Source: Petaurus breviceps papuanus
Lineage: Eukaryota > Chordata > Mammalia > Diprotodontia > Petauridae
DNA length: 64,000 nucleotides
Assembly (NCBI GenBank): GCA_028583685.1
Contig: JAMXIF010001194.1
Coordinates: 24,734,616 to 24,798,615, forward strand
Direction of reading: 5' to 3'
Of this stretch, positions 11,172 to 22,349 are shown one piece after another. The notes under the pieces are model-generated. The model was not told the DNA's origin, did not search any database, and saw nothing but the letters and a program-made list of their open reading frames with translations. Numbering within the stretch: position 1 is the first letter of the stretch; every line of letters starts with the position of its first letter. The position numbers and the translations under genes are program-made.

Positions 11172-12409
11172 TTAGACATAAAGGGTGAAACTATAAGCAA
11201 ACTAGAAAAGCAAGGAATGGTTTACCTGTTAGACCTATGGAGAAGGGAAGAATTTATGACCAAACAAGACATAGAGAATATTATGAAATGCAAAATGGAT
11301 AATTTTGATTGCATTAAATTTAAAAGTTTTTGCACAAAGCCAATGCAACCAAGATTAGAAGGGATGCACAAAGCTGAGAAACAATTTTTTTATAGCCAGC
11401 ATCTCTGATAAAAGTCTCATTTCTAAAATATAGAGAGAACTGAGTCAAATCTATAACAATATAAGTCATTCCTCAATTGATAAATGGTCAAAGGATATGA
11501 ACAGGTAGCTTTCAGATGAAGAAATTAAAGCTATCTATAGTTTAAAAAAATGCTCTAAATCATTACTGATTAAAGAAATGCAAATTAAAGCAGCTCTAAG
11601 ATACTACATCACACCTATCAGGTTGGCTAACATGACAAAACAGGAAAATAATAAATGTTGGAGAAGATGTGGGAAAACTGCAAAATGAATACAACACTGT
11701 TGGTGGAGTTGTGAACTGATCCAACCATTCTGGAGAACAATTCTGAACTATACCCAAAGGGCTATAAAACTGTACATACCCTTTGATCCAGCAATACCAC
11801 TATTAGCTCTGTATCCCAAAGAGATTATTAAAAAAGGGAAGAGAACCCACATGTACAAAAATATTTATAGCAGCTCTATTTGTAGTGGCAAAGAAATGGA
11901 AATTGAGGGGATGCGATCAATTGGGGAATGGTTGAACAAGTTGAAATATATGAATGTAATGGAATATTATTGTTCCATAAGAAATGGTGAATAGGTGGAC
12001 TTAAGAAAAACCTGGAAAAACTTGCATGAACTGAAGCTGAGTGAAGTGAGCAGAACCAGGACAAGAATGTACACAATAAGAGCAATATTGTGCAATGAAT
12101 GACTTTGTTAGACTTAGCTCTTCTGAGTAATGCAATGATCTAAGACAGTTCCAAAAGATTCAATGGAAAATGCTATCCAGAGAAAAAACTATGGAGTCTG
12201 AATGCAGACTGAAGCATACTATTTTCTCTTTTTTGTTTTTTCTGTCTCATGGTTTTTCCCTTTTTTTCTGATTCTCCTTTCACAACATGATAAATGTGGA
12301 AAATGTTTGATATGATCATACATGCATAGCCTATATCAGATTGAACACCATCTTGTGAAAGAGGGAGTGGAGGGGGCCCAAAAATTTAGAACTCAAAATC
12401 TTATAAAAG
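11172..12409 (+). repeat. 5'-truncated L1: ORF2 C-terminus and 3' UTR
   Basis: The frame at 11217-11405 reads ...DFDCIKFKSFCTKP-like residues of L1 ORF2. Then come the HLTPVRL-like, W..CGK and IPFDPAIPLL-like blocks to about 12000, and the 3' UTR (GAACTGAAGCTGAGTGAAGT, ATTCTCCTTTCACAACATGA). ORF2 contains stops. A SINE dimer splits the tail; 12723-12765 is its end. Confidence 0.88.
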
Positions 12410-12420
12410 TGAATGCTGAG

Positions 12421-12722
12421 GGGCGGCCAGGTAGCACATCGAGTAAGAGCATCGGCTCCAGTGTTGAGAAGACCTGGAGATCGAATCCCGTGTTCAGACA
12501 CTTAGCACCCACCGAGAAACACCTGGCCGTGTAACCTTGAGCAAGTTACTTAACCCCAATTGCTTAGGGGCAGCCAGGTGGCTCAGCAAGTAAGAGCACC
12601 GATTCCAGTGTCGACCTGGATCAAATCCGGGCTCAGATACTCAGTACCACACCCAGAAATCACTGGCCGTGTAACCTTGAGCAAGTTACTTAACCCTGAT
12701 TGCTTTAAAAAAATTAAAAAAA
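12421..12722 (+). repeat. Dimeric tRNA-type SINE (type b, left + right monomer)
   Basis: Two head-to-tail units (12421-12565 and 12566-12722) join directly at CCAATTGCTTAGGGGCAGCC with no A tail between them. One target duplication, GTGAATGCTGA (12410-12420 and 12724-12734), flanks the pair in the L1 tail. The left unit has ...CACCTGGCCGTGTAACC; the right has ACACCCAGAAATCACTGGCC. The same architecture occurs at 19427-19735. Confidence 0.92.
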
Positions 12723-12779
12723 AGTGAATGCTGAAAACTAAAAATTAATCAATCAATTAAAAAAGAAAAGTGGAATTTC

Positions 12780-12945
12780 TTTTTTTTTCCTTTTTTTAAA
12801 AAAGCAATTGGGGTTAAGTAACTTGCTCAAGGTTACACAGTTATTTCTGGGTGTGGTGCTAAGTATTTGAGCCCGGATTCGATCCCCCAGGTCATCCCGA
12901 CACTGGAGCCGGTGCTCTTACTCGCTGAGCCACCTTGCCACCCCT
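12780..12945 (-). repeat. tRNA-type SINE (type b, right-monomer form)
   Basis: A minus-strand copy with its poly(A) tail at 12780-12803. The perfect 14-bp target duplication AAAAGTGGAATTTC is at 12766-12779 and 12946-12959. The interior has the complement of ACACCCAGAAATAACT, as in the right unit of the dimers. Confidence 0.93.
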
Positions 12946-13677
12946 AAAAGTGGAATTTCATGATAGATGATAGATGGCTTCATTTTTCTCAGTAAAGTAG
13001 GAGATAATGTCCTCTGCTTAGAGGTAGTTAGGAGTGGTATACTGAGCTTGAGCACATAGTAAAATAGTTACAATATATCCAGTGTAGCAAATACACTGTC
13101 TATTTACAGAGTAAATAGGATGATCAAGGAGGAGAATGCCATTTAGGTTATTTATTATACTTTGAAAGTTATATGATTTGATTAGTGTAAGAACTTCCTC
13201 CAGTGACTCAGTGAGCAAGTGGCAGAATTTTCTTCCTTGTGGGCCACTTTCTGGTGATGAACGTGTCTATCTTAAGCATCTGATTCCCAGGCAATATAAA
13301 CATCCCAGGTTAGTACTTTTTTTTTCATCTACCAAATGGGCTCTTGATTGTCAAATGCAATGGCCTTTTCTAAATCTTTATTCTTCTTGATCTATCTTCA
13401 GCATTTGACACTGTTGAGAAATTACCCTCTTCTAGACACTCTCTCCTCTTGGTTTTCATGGCAGGGCTCTCCCTTGGTTCTTCTATCTACCCAACTGTTC
13501 CATCTTAGTCTCCTTTCCTGTATCATTAATAATATCCTATCCTCTAAGTATGGATATATCCCAAGGTTCTTTTCTGGACCCTCTTCTCTCTATATACTGT
13601 CCCAACTGGTAACCTCATTAAGTTCCCCTGGGTTCAAATATCATCTTTATGCAGATTATTCCCAGAGGTATACATGA

Positions 13678-13785
13678 ATAAAAGAGAAGGCATATATTCA
13701 GAACTTACTATAAGCAAAGCACTGTGCTAAGTACTTGGGATACAAATACAGTCTTTGCCCTCAAGGAGCTTACAATCTAATATAT
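13678..13785 (-). repeat. Short antisense L2 3'-end fragment inside L2
   Basis: GCAAAGCACTGTGCTAAGTA, then GCCCTCAAGGAGCTTACAAT, is the complement of the L2 3' end, set into sense L2. Confidence 0.65.
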
Positions 13786-14534
13786 AATTTATCTTTAGTC
13801 CTTCTGGGCTCCAGTAATGCATCTCCAACTACCTATGGAATACCTTCAACTGGATGTCCCATTGGCATCTCAAATTTAACATGTCCAAAACAACTCATGT
13901 TTTCTTCAAGCATGCTTGTCCCTCTTCTGAATTTTCCTATTTATGCTAAGGTCACCAGCATCCTTCCAGTCACCCAGGTTCACAACCTTAAAATCATGTT
14001 TTGCTTCTCAAGCATTCTTGCTCTACATATCCAAAAATTTGCCAAGTCTTGTTGATTACACCCACACATCTTTCACATCCATTCTCTTCTCTTCACACAC
14101 AGCTACCACTCTAGTTCAGGTCCACATCATCTCTTGTCTAGACTATTGCTATCATCTCCTCATTAACCTCTTTACCTAGTTTCTCCCCTCTTTAATCTAT
14201 CTTTCACATGACTGCCAAAGTAATATTCCTAAAACAGAGATCTGGGTGTTTTAGTACTCAATAAACTCTAGTGGTCCTCTATTGCCTCTAGAATTATCTC
14301 TACAAACTCTTCTTCTTTTCATATAAAGCCCTTTACAATTTCATTCCAAACTATCTTTCCAGGTGAATTATACATTATTCACATTGGCTGTACTCTTTTA
14401 GTATAGTCAAATTGGTCTTGCTATTTCTTACACACAAACATATCATCTCCGATGTGCAAGCCTTTGCCTTAACAACCTCCCATGCCCAGAATGCACCCCT
14501 TTCTCACCCTCACTTCTTAGAATTCAGCTCAAAC

Positions 14535-15048
14535 CAGGCAGATTTCTGAAAAACTTGGAAAGACTTACATGAACTGATGCTGAGTGAAGTAAGCAGAACA
14601 AGGAGAACACTGTACATAGTAATGGTAATATTGTATGATGATCAAGTATGATTGACTTGGCTCTTCTCAGCAATACAATGATCTAAGACAATTCCTAAAG
14701 ACTCATGAGAGAAAATACTCTCTACTGCCAGAGAATGAACTATGATGTCTGAATGCAGATTGAAGCATACTATTTTCACTTTTTTTGTTGTTTTTTATTT
14801 TTCATGGTTTTTTCCTTTTGTTCTGTTTCTTCTTTCACAACATGACTATTGTGGAACTATGTTTAACATGACTGCACATTTATAACCTGTATCATATTGT
14901 TTGCCATCTTGGGGAGGGAGGACAGGAAGGGTGGAGTAAAATCTGGAACTCAAAATCTTATAAAATGAATGTTGAAAACTTTCTTTACATGTAATTGGAA
15001 AAAATGAAATACTGTTTACTAAAAAGGTAAAGAAAAAATTTTTTAAAA
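14535..15048 (+). repeat. 5'-truncated L1 3' end with perfect target duplication
   Basis: It holds the last codons of ORF2 (TGGAAAGACTTACATGAACT) and the 3' UTR, ending in an A-rich tail. The perfect 16-bp duplication AGAATTCAGCTCAAAC is at 14519-14534 and 15049-15064, in host L2 sequence. Confidence 0.95.
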
Positions 15049-15319
15049 AGAATTCAGCTCAAACTAGTTCAAACACTGCCTTCTTCACAAGATTTCTCTT
15101 GAGTCTCCCATAGCATCTAGTGTTTTCTCTCCAAAAATATCTCATATTTACTTTGTATATTCTTTTACAAGTACATTATCTTCCCTACACAATGTAAGCT
15201 CCTTGAAGGAAAAGGCTGTTTCATTTTATTTCTTTGTATCCCCAGTGCCTAGCACACAGTAGGTACTTTATAAGTGCATGCTTGACATTTTGCTAAAGTC
15301 TATTAGAGTTTGTGCTACA

Positions 15320-15395
15320 TTGGAGCAAATGAAATAATGTCTGTAAAACGCTTTGCAAATCTTAAAGTGCTATCTAAAACTGAAATACTATTATC
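15320..15395 (+). repeat. MIR/CORE-SINE fragment
   Basis: TGTAAAACGCTTTGCAAATC and TTAAAGTGCTATCTAAA match the downstream part of MIR-class SINEs. Confidence 0.5.
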
Positions 15396-15707
15396 ACATA
15401 AAAAAACTCATGTAAATTTTCATGCTACAAGAAAGCACCAGAGTTGTAAAAACCTGAACAATTCAAAATATCACAGAAGCATTTTGATTGGCACAGCAAT
15501 TGTGATTATTATTTTAAAATAAAAAATGCACAGTAGTTAGAATGGAATTGTTTAAAAAAATCTGAACATACACTGTTTTGTATGCTTCTTTACAAGTTTC
15601 ATAACTGGTAGAAATATTAATATAGAGTCACTGAACATAGGAACCAACTATTTCTGAAATAGCTGAGATTATAAGGATTAAACACTGGTTTAAGATTCTG
15701 AGAATCT

Positions 15708-15861
15708 GGGGTGGCCAGGTAGCACAGTGAGTAAGAGCACTGGCCCCAGTGTCAGGATGACCCGGGGATCGAATCCGGGCTCAGACACTTAGCACCCACC
15801 CAGAAACACCTGGCCATGTAACCTTGAGCCAGTTACTTAACCCCAATTGCTTAAAAAAAAA
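15708..15861 (+). repeat. tRNA-type SINE (type b, left-monomer form)
   Basis: It starts GGGGTGGCCAGGTAGCACAG, has a good B-box-like GGGGATCGAATCC and a short poly(A). The flanks AAGATTCTGAG at 15692-15702 and 15862-15872 are the target duplication. The CACCTGGCCATGTAACC form marks the left-monomer type. Confidence 0.92.
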
Positions 15862-16221
15862 AAGATTCTGAGCAGCAAAAAAAGTTGGAGCAAAAAAGTT
15901 TGGCCATGTTGTTTCATGAAAACCTGCTCCCAAATTTAAATCATTTAGGTAGTAAACCAAGAACTGTTTTCTAGGCAAGGCTGAAATTTACTACAGCATT
16001 AAGAACAAAAGCGCTACTGAATAATCTATTTTAAAGGTTGATAAAAGCTGATAAAGAAAAATGAAAATCTTAAAAGGTACAAGGGTGACTATACTAATTT
16101 AAAACTCAGTCTGATCAAAACTATGTTTCAGTTCTGAGTAGTTCTTTGTGGAAAATTCAGATTATTTAGATTAAATTTAAATTTAAAGTATAGATAAAAT
16201 TATTTTTTAAAGTTTACCTTA

Positions 16222-16405
16222 GAGGCAGCTAGGTGGCACAGTGAATAGAGCACCAATTCTGGAGTCAGGAAGATCTGAGTTCAAATCTGGCCTCAGACAC
16301 TTAAACATTTACTAGCTGTGTGTCCTTGGACAAGTCACTTAAACCTAATTGCCCTGCCTTCCCCCCTCCAAAAAGCAAACAACAGCAACAACAAAAACAA
16401 AAGAA
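16222..16405 (+). repeat. tRNA-type SINE (type a)
   Basis: GAGGCAGCTAGGTGGCACAG head, B box GAGTTCAAATC and an A-rich CAACAACAA tail. Flanks AAAGTTTACCTT and AAAGGTTAACCTT are the likely target duplication. Confidence 0.9.
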
Positions 16406-16884
16406 AAGGTTAACCTTAAAATAGTGCTGTTTAAAAAAACCCCACCAAAACTAAGCCTCAAGATTTTCTAAAACAAATTAAGAGGAAAATTTCAGGTATA
16501 ATACTTTTGCAAATCACACAACCTGAATGAGTCTAGACTATAGTAAGTAACTGTTCAAATAGCATTCTCTTACTTTGGACTGGATTAAATATTCACTTTC
16601 TTTATGTAAAACTTTAAATGGTCATTATAAATGTGAGAACATATGACATAATCATCTGTGAAACCTAGTTGTAAATAGCATTTTCATACTCTGTGAGTGA
16701 AGTTCTGGTCTTGGCATAAAAAAGCATAATTTTATTCTCTTTAAAAGTCATGAGAGGCAAATTCTACATCTCTATTAATGAATGTTTTAAAATCTCTTTC
16801 TACAATGAAGACATATTGGAGAATTTCACTGAAGCAGTTCTATAATAAATGGCAGATTTGATATTGATAAGTGATTCCCTTTCA

Positions 16885-17712
16885 GGCTAGCCCACAAAAT
16901 ATAGCTGATATTTATATATCACTTAAAGGTACTGTAATGGAAATGCAAATTTAAAGATCTTCCCTGCCCCTAGGCTAAAGTGCACCTGGAGCCTGGGGTG
17001 GGAGGCTTGTTTTTCAGTAGATACTTCTTGATTGGCCAGTGGGTCCAGAAGGTTGTTACATTCTCTGAGCCAGGAGAAGGCTATATAACCCTGATGTGTA
17101 GCTTTGTTTTGGGGGCTCACTTTGAGAAGTGTTCTGTGATTTGATATGGATTCTGGGAAGCTGTTGTCCGGAGCCACGCCCCCCCGCCACCCTCCCCTTT
17201 GAAAAAACCCAGATGTTGAAACCCAGATGTTGACTGAGTATGGATGTAATGGTCGGACAGTTTGAAATCTGTCTACTAGATCTGTTTCTGTCTTGATAAT
17301 TCTGTCTGTGTACTTTGAAGTTCGGGGTGCTGACCTTTTCCCCTGAACAAGGTAAACGATATATGTCTGACTGATTAAAGTAAGCTTGTTAACCCATTTT
17401 GAGTTGCTTTCCTTTATCAAAGCAGATCCAAGAACCTGTATGGGCAGCAAACCCTGAGGACGCTTGGGGTGCTTGCTGCTACAGGTATACAAAGCTCTTT
17501 ATATATCTTATCTAATATAAAACTGAAAATAAACCTGTGAAATTAGAGTATAATATAAATATTATTACACTCATTTTACAGATGAGGAAACAGACTCAGA
17601 TGTTTAGTGATTTGTTCATGGTCACATAGCTAGTAAAATTAAAGGTAGGATTAGAACAATGGTGCTTCCTAATTCCAAGTCTAGTTCTGTATGTACTATG
17701 CCACAATAGAGT
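16885..17712 (-). repeat. MIR-type SINE split by a solo LTR
   Basis: Left part TTTATATATCACTTAAAGGT; right part from 17489 with CAAAGCTCTTTATATATCTT, CATTTTACAGATGAGGAAAC and the MIR end. The two halves are contiguous once the LTR and its 5-bp duplication are set aside. Confidence 0.75.
16933..17483 (+). mobile_element. Solo LTR, copy 1 of a related pair (fossil)
   Basis: 551 bp, TG...CA, with 5-bp flanks GGTAC/GGTAT. It contains a TATA-like GGCTATATAA and an ATTAAA-type polyadenylation signal (CTGATTAAAG). It is very similar along its length to 27025-27550. No internal region is present, consistent with recombination between two LTRs. Confidence 0.85.
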
Positions 17713-17969
17713 ATGTAGGTGGTCTGCAATTCACAAATAGGATGCATTCTAAAAAATCTGTAAGTCACTTGTTTGGCACCCTGAACACATTTTCCTTGGA
17801 AATTGTTATTAATAGTGGTCAAGTTCCTGAAATAGTCTATTCTTTATCTCATCTCCTATTTCACCCTAACAGAAAGCATCTTTTGATACTCAGATGAATC
17901 TGGGATTTCTTCAATCTCTAAGTTCCCTCTAATGATACAATGAAGATCACAACTCATCAATGTCTACCC

Positions 17970-18520
17970 ATTCTGTCATTCAGTAAGTCAAAAAGCACTT
18001 ATTAAGCATTTACTATATGCCAGGCAATGTGCTAAGGGATAGGGATACTAAAAAAGGCAAAAAGAGTTCTTGTCCTCAATAAGCTCACTGTAACAGAGAC
18101 ATGTAAATTACTAGGTACATATGAAATATATGCAAAATTGATGGAAGACAGTCTTAGAGAGAAAGGCAGACATCTAGGGGGATTAGGAATTCCTGCAGAA
18201 GGTGGGATTTGAATTGAGTTTTGAAAGAAGCCAGGGAAAGTAGACGGCAGAAGTGAGGAGGAAAACTATTTCACACGTGAGAAATAGCCAGGACAAAGGT
18301 ACAGTCAGGAGACAGAGCGTCTTGTGCAAGGAATAGCAAGTACGCCACTGTAGTTGGATTGCTTGGTGTATAAAAAAAACGAAAAGCCAGGAAGGGTACA
18401 GTTTATGATGAACCTTAAATGCAAATAAGGACTTTATATTTTATCCTGAAGGTAAATAGGAAGATACAAAGTTTATTAAGTAGTGGGGTGATATGGTAAG
18501 ACCCATACTTTAGCTTCTCT
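17970..18520 (-). repeat. Antisense L2 3'-end fragment
   Basis: It starts with the L2 3'-end complement (AGCACTTATTAAGCATTTAC) and continues through the 3' UTR/ORF2-end complement to GGGGTGATATGGTAAGACCC. Confidence 0.8.
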
Positions 18521-18627
18521 TATCCCTGTTCACAGGAGGTCCACCTAATGTTCTGAAGGCCTTCCTTAGTTGGTTCTGACAGAGAGAAGATACCAGTAGC
18601 CTGTCACTCCCTAATATACATTTCCCT

Positions 18628-18825
18628 AGTGAGCATAGATTTCGAGCTAAAAGGGGACCTCAAAAGTCATCAAGTCCAACACCTAAATTTTACAGATTCG
18701 GAAACTGAGGCTCATAAAAGTTAAATTACTTGGCTAGAATCAAGTATCTGAGATAGGATTTGAACCAAAGTCTTTCTGATTCCAAGTCCAAAACTATCCA
18801 CTATGCCATACTGCCTTTCATGACA
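18628..18825 (-). repeat. MIR-type SINE
   Basis: It shows the complement of the MIR core: TTTTACAGATTCGGAAACTG, then TTGAACCAAAGTCTTTCTGA. Confidence 0.75.
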
Positions 18826-19224
18826 TCTTTAACTCCTGTTCTTCATTGAATATGTCAGTCTGCTCACATCTATCATTCTCAATTGCCTTCTTCATGATGT
18901 TCATTTTCAATTCTTCAAAGACTTTTATATTCCATGTTTCATAATCATAGGCACAAATAATATGGAATATTGGTATTAAAAAGTTGGGTCTTTGTTTCTG
19001 GGAGAATTCTGGCATCATTAAAAGAGCTTTTCAATCTCCTAAAAAGCAATCCAGCCTGCTCTATTCCTTCTGTTTACTTCTGGGACTAATTTGCTGTCCA
19101 TTTTTGTTGTTGATACCAGACAAATATACTGATGTTATCCTTCCAACTGCATGTCATAATCTGTACAGAAGACATTCTTCATTCACTTGGTCTTTCATGT
19201 GTGGAAAGTCAGAACAAACTCTTC

Positions 19225-19412
19225 AGTGATAATGCCTGATCCTGTGCCAAGTGCTGGGGACACAAAGGCAGAAGCACAGCAGTCTGCCCTCAAGAAGCTT
19301 ACATTCTAATGAGGGATACAACATGAACACTTGTAGGTATACATAAAATAAATATGTAACAAGGGCATCCCATAGATTACACTCAGGGTTGACCTTCCTG
19401 GTTCGGGGGACC
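19225..19412 (-). repeat. Antisense L2 3'-end fragment
   Basis: TGTGCCAAGTGCTGGGGACA and CTGCCCTCAAGAAGCTTACA are the complement of the L2 3' end. Confidence 0.65.
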
Positions 19413-19426
19413 ATTTGGGTACTTTA

Positions 19427-19735
19427 TTATTGTTATTATTTTAAAAAGCAATTGGGGTTAAGAAATTTACTCAAGGTTACACGACTAGTTATTTCTGGTG
19501 TGGTGCTAAGTATCAGAGCCCAGATTTGATCCCAGGTCATCCCGACTCTGGGGCCAGTGCTCTTACTCACTGCGCCACCTGGCCACCCCTAAGCAATTGG
19601 GGTTAAGTAATTTACTCAAGGTTACACGGCCAGGTGTTTCTGGGTGGGTACTAAGTGTCTGAGGCCGGATTCGATCCCAGGTCATCCCAACTCTGGGGCC
19701 GGTGCTCTTACTCACTGTGCTACCTGGACGCCCCT
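19427..19735 (-). repeat. Dimeric tRNA-type SINE (type b, left + right monomer)
   Basis: Minus-strand dimer. The left unit (about 19593-19735) joins the right unit (about 19427-19592) at the complement of CCAATTGCTTAGGGG, the same junction as at 12565. The perfect 14-bp target duplication ATTTGGGTACTTTA at 19413-19426 and 19736-19749 brackets the whole dimer. The right unit carries the ACCAGAAATAACT form. Confidence 0.92.
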
Positions 19736-19749
19736 ATTTGGGTACTTTA

Positions 19750-20890
19750 AAGATGACTTTTAGTCATGTGTGACTTGAAGATGAAGGACCTGCTCTGTGA
19801 AATGATAAAAGGTCTCCTAACTGGCTGCTGAGCCAGAGGAGTTAATGTCTCAACGAATATTCAAAAGGGATTGACCCAGCCCATTACCTTTTTCTTTCTA
19901 TATCTGAAGCACATGAGGACTGTATCTCAAGATGCTTCCTTTAAAGTTAAAGGGACGGGCAGCTAGGTGGCACAGTGAATAGAGCACCGGCCCTGGAGCC
20001 AGGAGAACCTGAGTTCAAATCCAACCTCAGACACTTAACACTTACTAGCTGTGTGACCTTGGGCAAGTCACTTAACCCCAACTGCCCTGCCCTCCCCTCT
20101 CCAAAAGGAAAAAATAAATAAAGTCAAAGGGACAACTGCCCCTTCTCCTACCTGGTCTCCATGATGTTATAAGCATGTGTTCTGACTAAGCAAATCTGTA
20201 CCTGTGCCTCTTGCTGTCTTTGCTCTTTGTTGTTTGTTATTCCCTAATCTTAGGTGAAACAGTACGTCAAGATGTACATGTCCAGGCTTGGAAGAAACCT
20301 TGTATATTCAAGAAGTCTGGAAGCCTTGGGTGCCACTGGGTTGGAGTGGGATGGTGACAGGGTAAGCTTTTGTATGTGATACATTGTTTACCAACAAGAA
20401 GATTGGCTTAAGCCTGGTCATTTTTCCAGAATTGTAAGAGCAGTAAAATATAAGATGTCTAATCAGTAATCCTGAAAACTGTTCTATTTTCTATTCAGGT
20501 TTATGTATCAGCCTCGAATCAAATTCTAGTAGTAGTTATAAATAGTTATACATTAAGCTACTGAATTCTGTTCTAAAATATTCTGTTGATATGCATTATG
20601 ATTTTTATTCACCTAAGAATAAATTACCCATCTCATACCCTGATTCAGATCGTTCACTGAGTACTTCTTTTACTCCTTCTTGGGGAACACCTAGCAGTTT
20701 TTCTCCTGGGTGAACGGTGGGGAACTTACTGAGCCAAAGAGTGTAGAGGAAAGGGAAACCTATTTCCTCTAACTAGAAGCAGGTTCCCCCTAAACTTAAC
20801 CTTCTGCAAAGTGCCCATCATCCAAGGCCCTATGGTCCCAGCAGTAGTTCCACAAGGTTAGATTATACAAAGTAGATACCAACCTTAGAG
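19750..20890. other. Unclassified sequence with an embedded SINE
   Basis: Apart from the type-a SINE at 19957-20119, I cannot assign this stretch. 20600-20880 (AATAAATTACCCATCTCATA and GAACCTACTGAGCC-like text) has the flavour of an LTR 3' end, but no boundaries were found. Confidence 0.3.
19957..20119 (+). repeat. tRNA-type SINE (type a)
   Basis: Full-length copy with GAGTTCAAATCC B box. The flanks AAAGTTAAAGGGAC (19943-19956) and AAAGTCAAAGGGAC (20120-20133) form a 14-bp target duplication with one difference. Confidence 0.93.
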
Positions 20891-21811
20891 TAAGTAAAAA
20901 AGTAAGTAAAGTAAGAAAATAAAACATTGGGGATGGGGGGGACATGGGGATAGAGTACAAAAGACTTTATTCAGAAGGTGCTACTTGAACTGAATCTGGA
21001 AGAAACTAGGGATTCCAAGAAATGGAGGTGAGGAGGAAAAACCCTCTAGGCAAGGAAAACAGATAGTACAAAGGCTTGGAGACAGGATAGATAGCACACC
21101 ATGTGTGAGGAAGAGCAAGGCCAGTACTGCTAAACAACAGATTTCATGGAAGGAGGTAATGAGGAAGACTGTAAAGGTGGGAGTGGCTTTAAATGCCAAA
21201 CCAGAGAATTTCTATTTGATCTTAGAGATAATAGGAAGACAAAGGAGTTTTTTGAGTAGAGGGATGACATCATAAGATCTGTTCTCTAGGAAATTTACTT
21301 TGGTAGCTGTATGAAAAATGAATTACAGTGGTGAAAGACTTGAGACCAATTAAGATGTTTCTGCAATAGTTCAGGTGAAAGGTGATGTAAATGAAGGCAG
21401 GGACCCTGTGAGTGGAGAGAAGGGATATATATGAAAGATATATAACAGACAATGTTTTTCAAAAGATAATGTTTCATAATAAACAAGATTTGGCAATTGA
21501 CTGGATATGTGGGGCGAGCATGTGTGAGAGATTGAGGATATGAAGTAGCAAACTTCAGTGACAGGAAGGATAGTGGTACCCTTGACATATAGAGGGAAGC
21601 TCAGAAGAGGCATGAGTTTGTGATGAAAGATAATAATTTCTGTTTTGGGGGTGTCATGCTTGAGATGCTATTCTGGGCTGAACCTGACTCAGACTGGTCT
21701 CTGGGTAGTTTAGCTCCAATACTGTAATGAATCTATATCACTCAACAGTTAACAAAAAGAGATTTACTTAGCCATAGAAGGTAAAGGATTTTCAATAAAA
21801 ATATATATTGA

Positions 21812-21891
21812 GGGGTGGCTAGGTGGCGCAGTGAATAGAGCACTGGCCCTGGAGTCAGGAGGACCTGAGTACAAATCCGGCCTCAGACACT

Positions 21892-21929
<38 letters not shown>

Positions 21930-21982
21930 CTAGCCATGTGACCTTGGGCAAGTTACTTAACCTCAATCGCCTCTCCCCCCCC

Positions 21983-22033
<51 letters not shown>

Positions 22034-22132
22034 AGGAAGACCTGAGTTCAAATCCGGCCTCAGACACTTAACAGTTACTAGCTGTGTGACCTTGGGCAAG
22101 TCACTTAACCCCAACTGTCCCTCCCAAAAGCT
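21812..22132 (+). repeat. Tandem tRNA-type SINEs with (CA)n and (TA)n tracts
   Basis: A full type-a SINE (21812-21985) with an internal (CA)n at 21895-21926 is followed by a (TA)n tract at 21986-22030. A 5'-truncated second SINE (22036-22132) begins in the B box region. TATATATTGAGG at 21802-21813 and 22134-22145 brackets the whole. Confidence 0.85.
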
Positions 22133-22326
22133 ATATATATTGAGGACACAGACTTAATTCAGCTGACAGAAGCTCCCTTGCTTCCAAGTTGCCTACGGTA
22201 GTAACTCAGCTGGAGCTCCCTGTAGGTGTCTAGGAACTGATGTCAATAGTTGAGCCTTTAGACTGCTGAGCCAGTTAAGTCTTGAGGATGGTTTTAATGC
22301 TTTTTCCAGATAAACCTGCAGAGAGT

Positions 22327-22349
22327 GTGTGTGTGTGTGTGTGTGTGTA
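22327..22349. repeat. (TG)n microsatellite
   Basis: About ten GT/TG units. Confidence 0.9.

Larger units (their letters stand above)
13325..15290 (+). repeat. L2 LINE ORF2 and 3' end, with two insertions
   Basis: At 13340-13420 the frame reads KWALDCQMQWPFLNLYSS and then a LDLSSAFDTV-like motif, the L2 reverse transcriptase signature. YHLYADYSQ follows at about 13640. The 3' tail at 15180-15290 has AGCTCCTTGAAGG and CCCAGTGCCTAGCACACAGT. Interruptions are a short antisense L2-type fragment (13678-13785) and an L1 end (14535-15048). Many stops. Confidence 0.88.

Noticed and set aside
15708-15861. Possible tRNA gene (good B-box-like sequence)
   Set aside because: It is a SINE with A tail and target duplication; it has no full cloverleaf and matches many dispersed copies.
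16923-17492. 189-residue minus-strand open frame
   Set aside because: It lies wholly inside a solo LTR in antisense; a similar frame in the twin LTR at 27025 is broken, so there is no evidence for a protein.
19750-20890. Possible additional LTR
   Set aside because: Some LTR-like text near its right end, but no TG/CA boundaries or flanking repeats could be found, so it is listed as unclassified.
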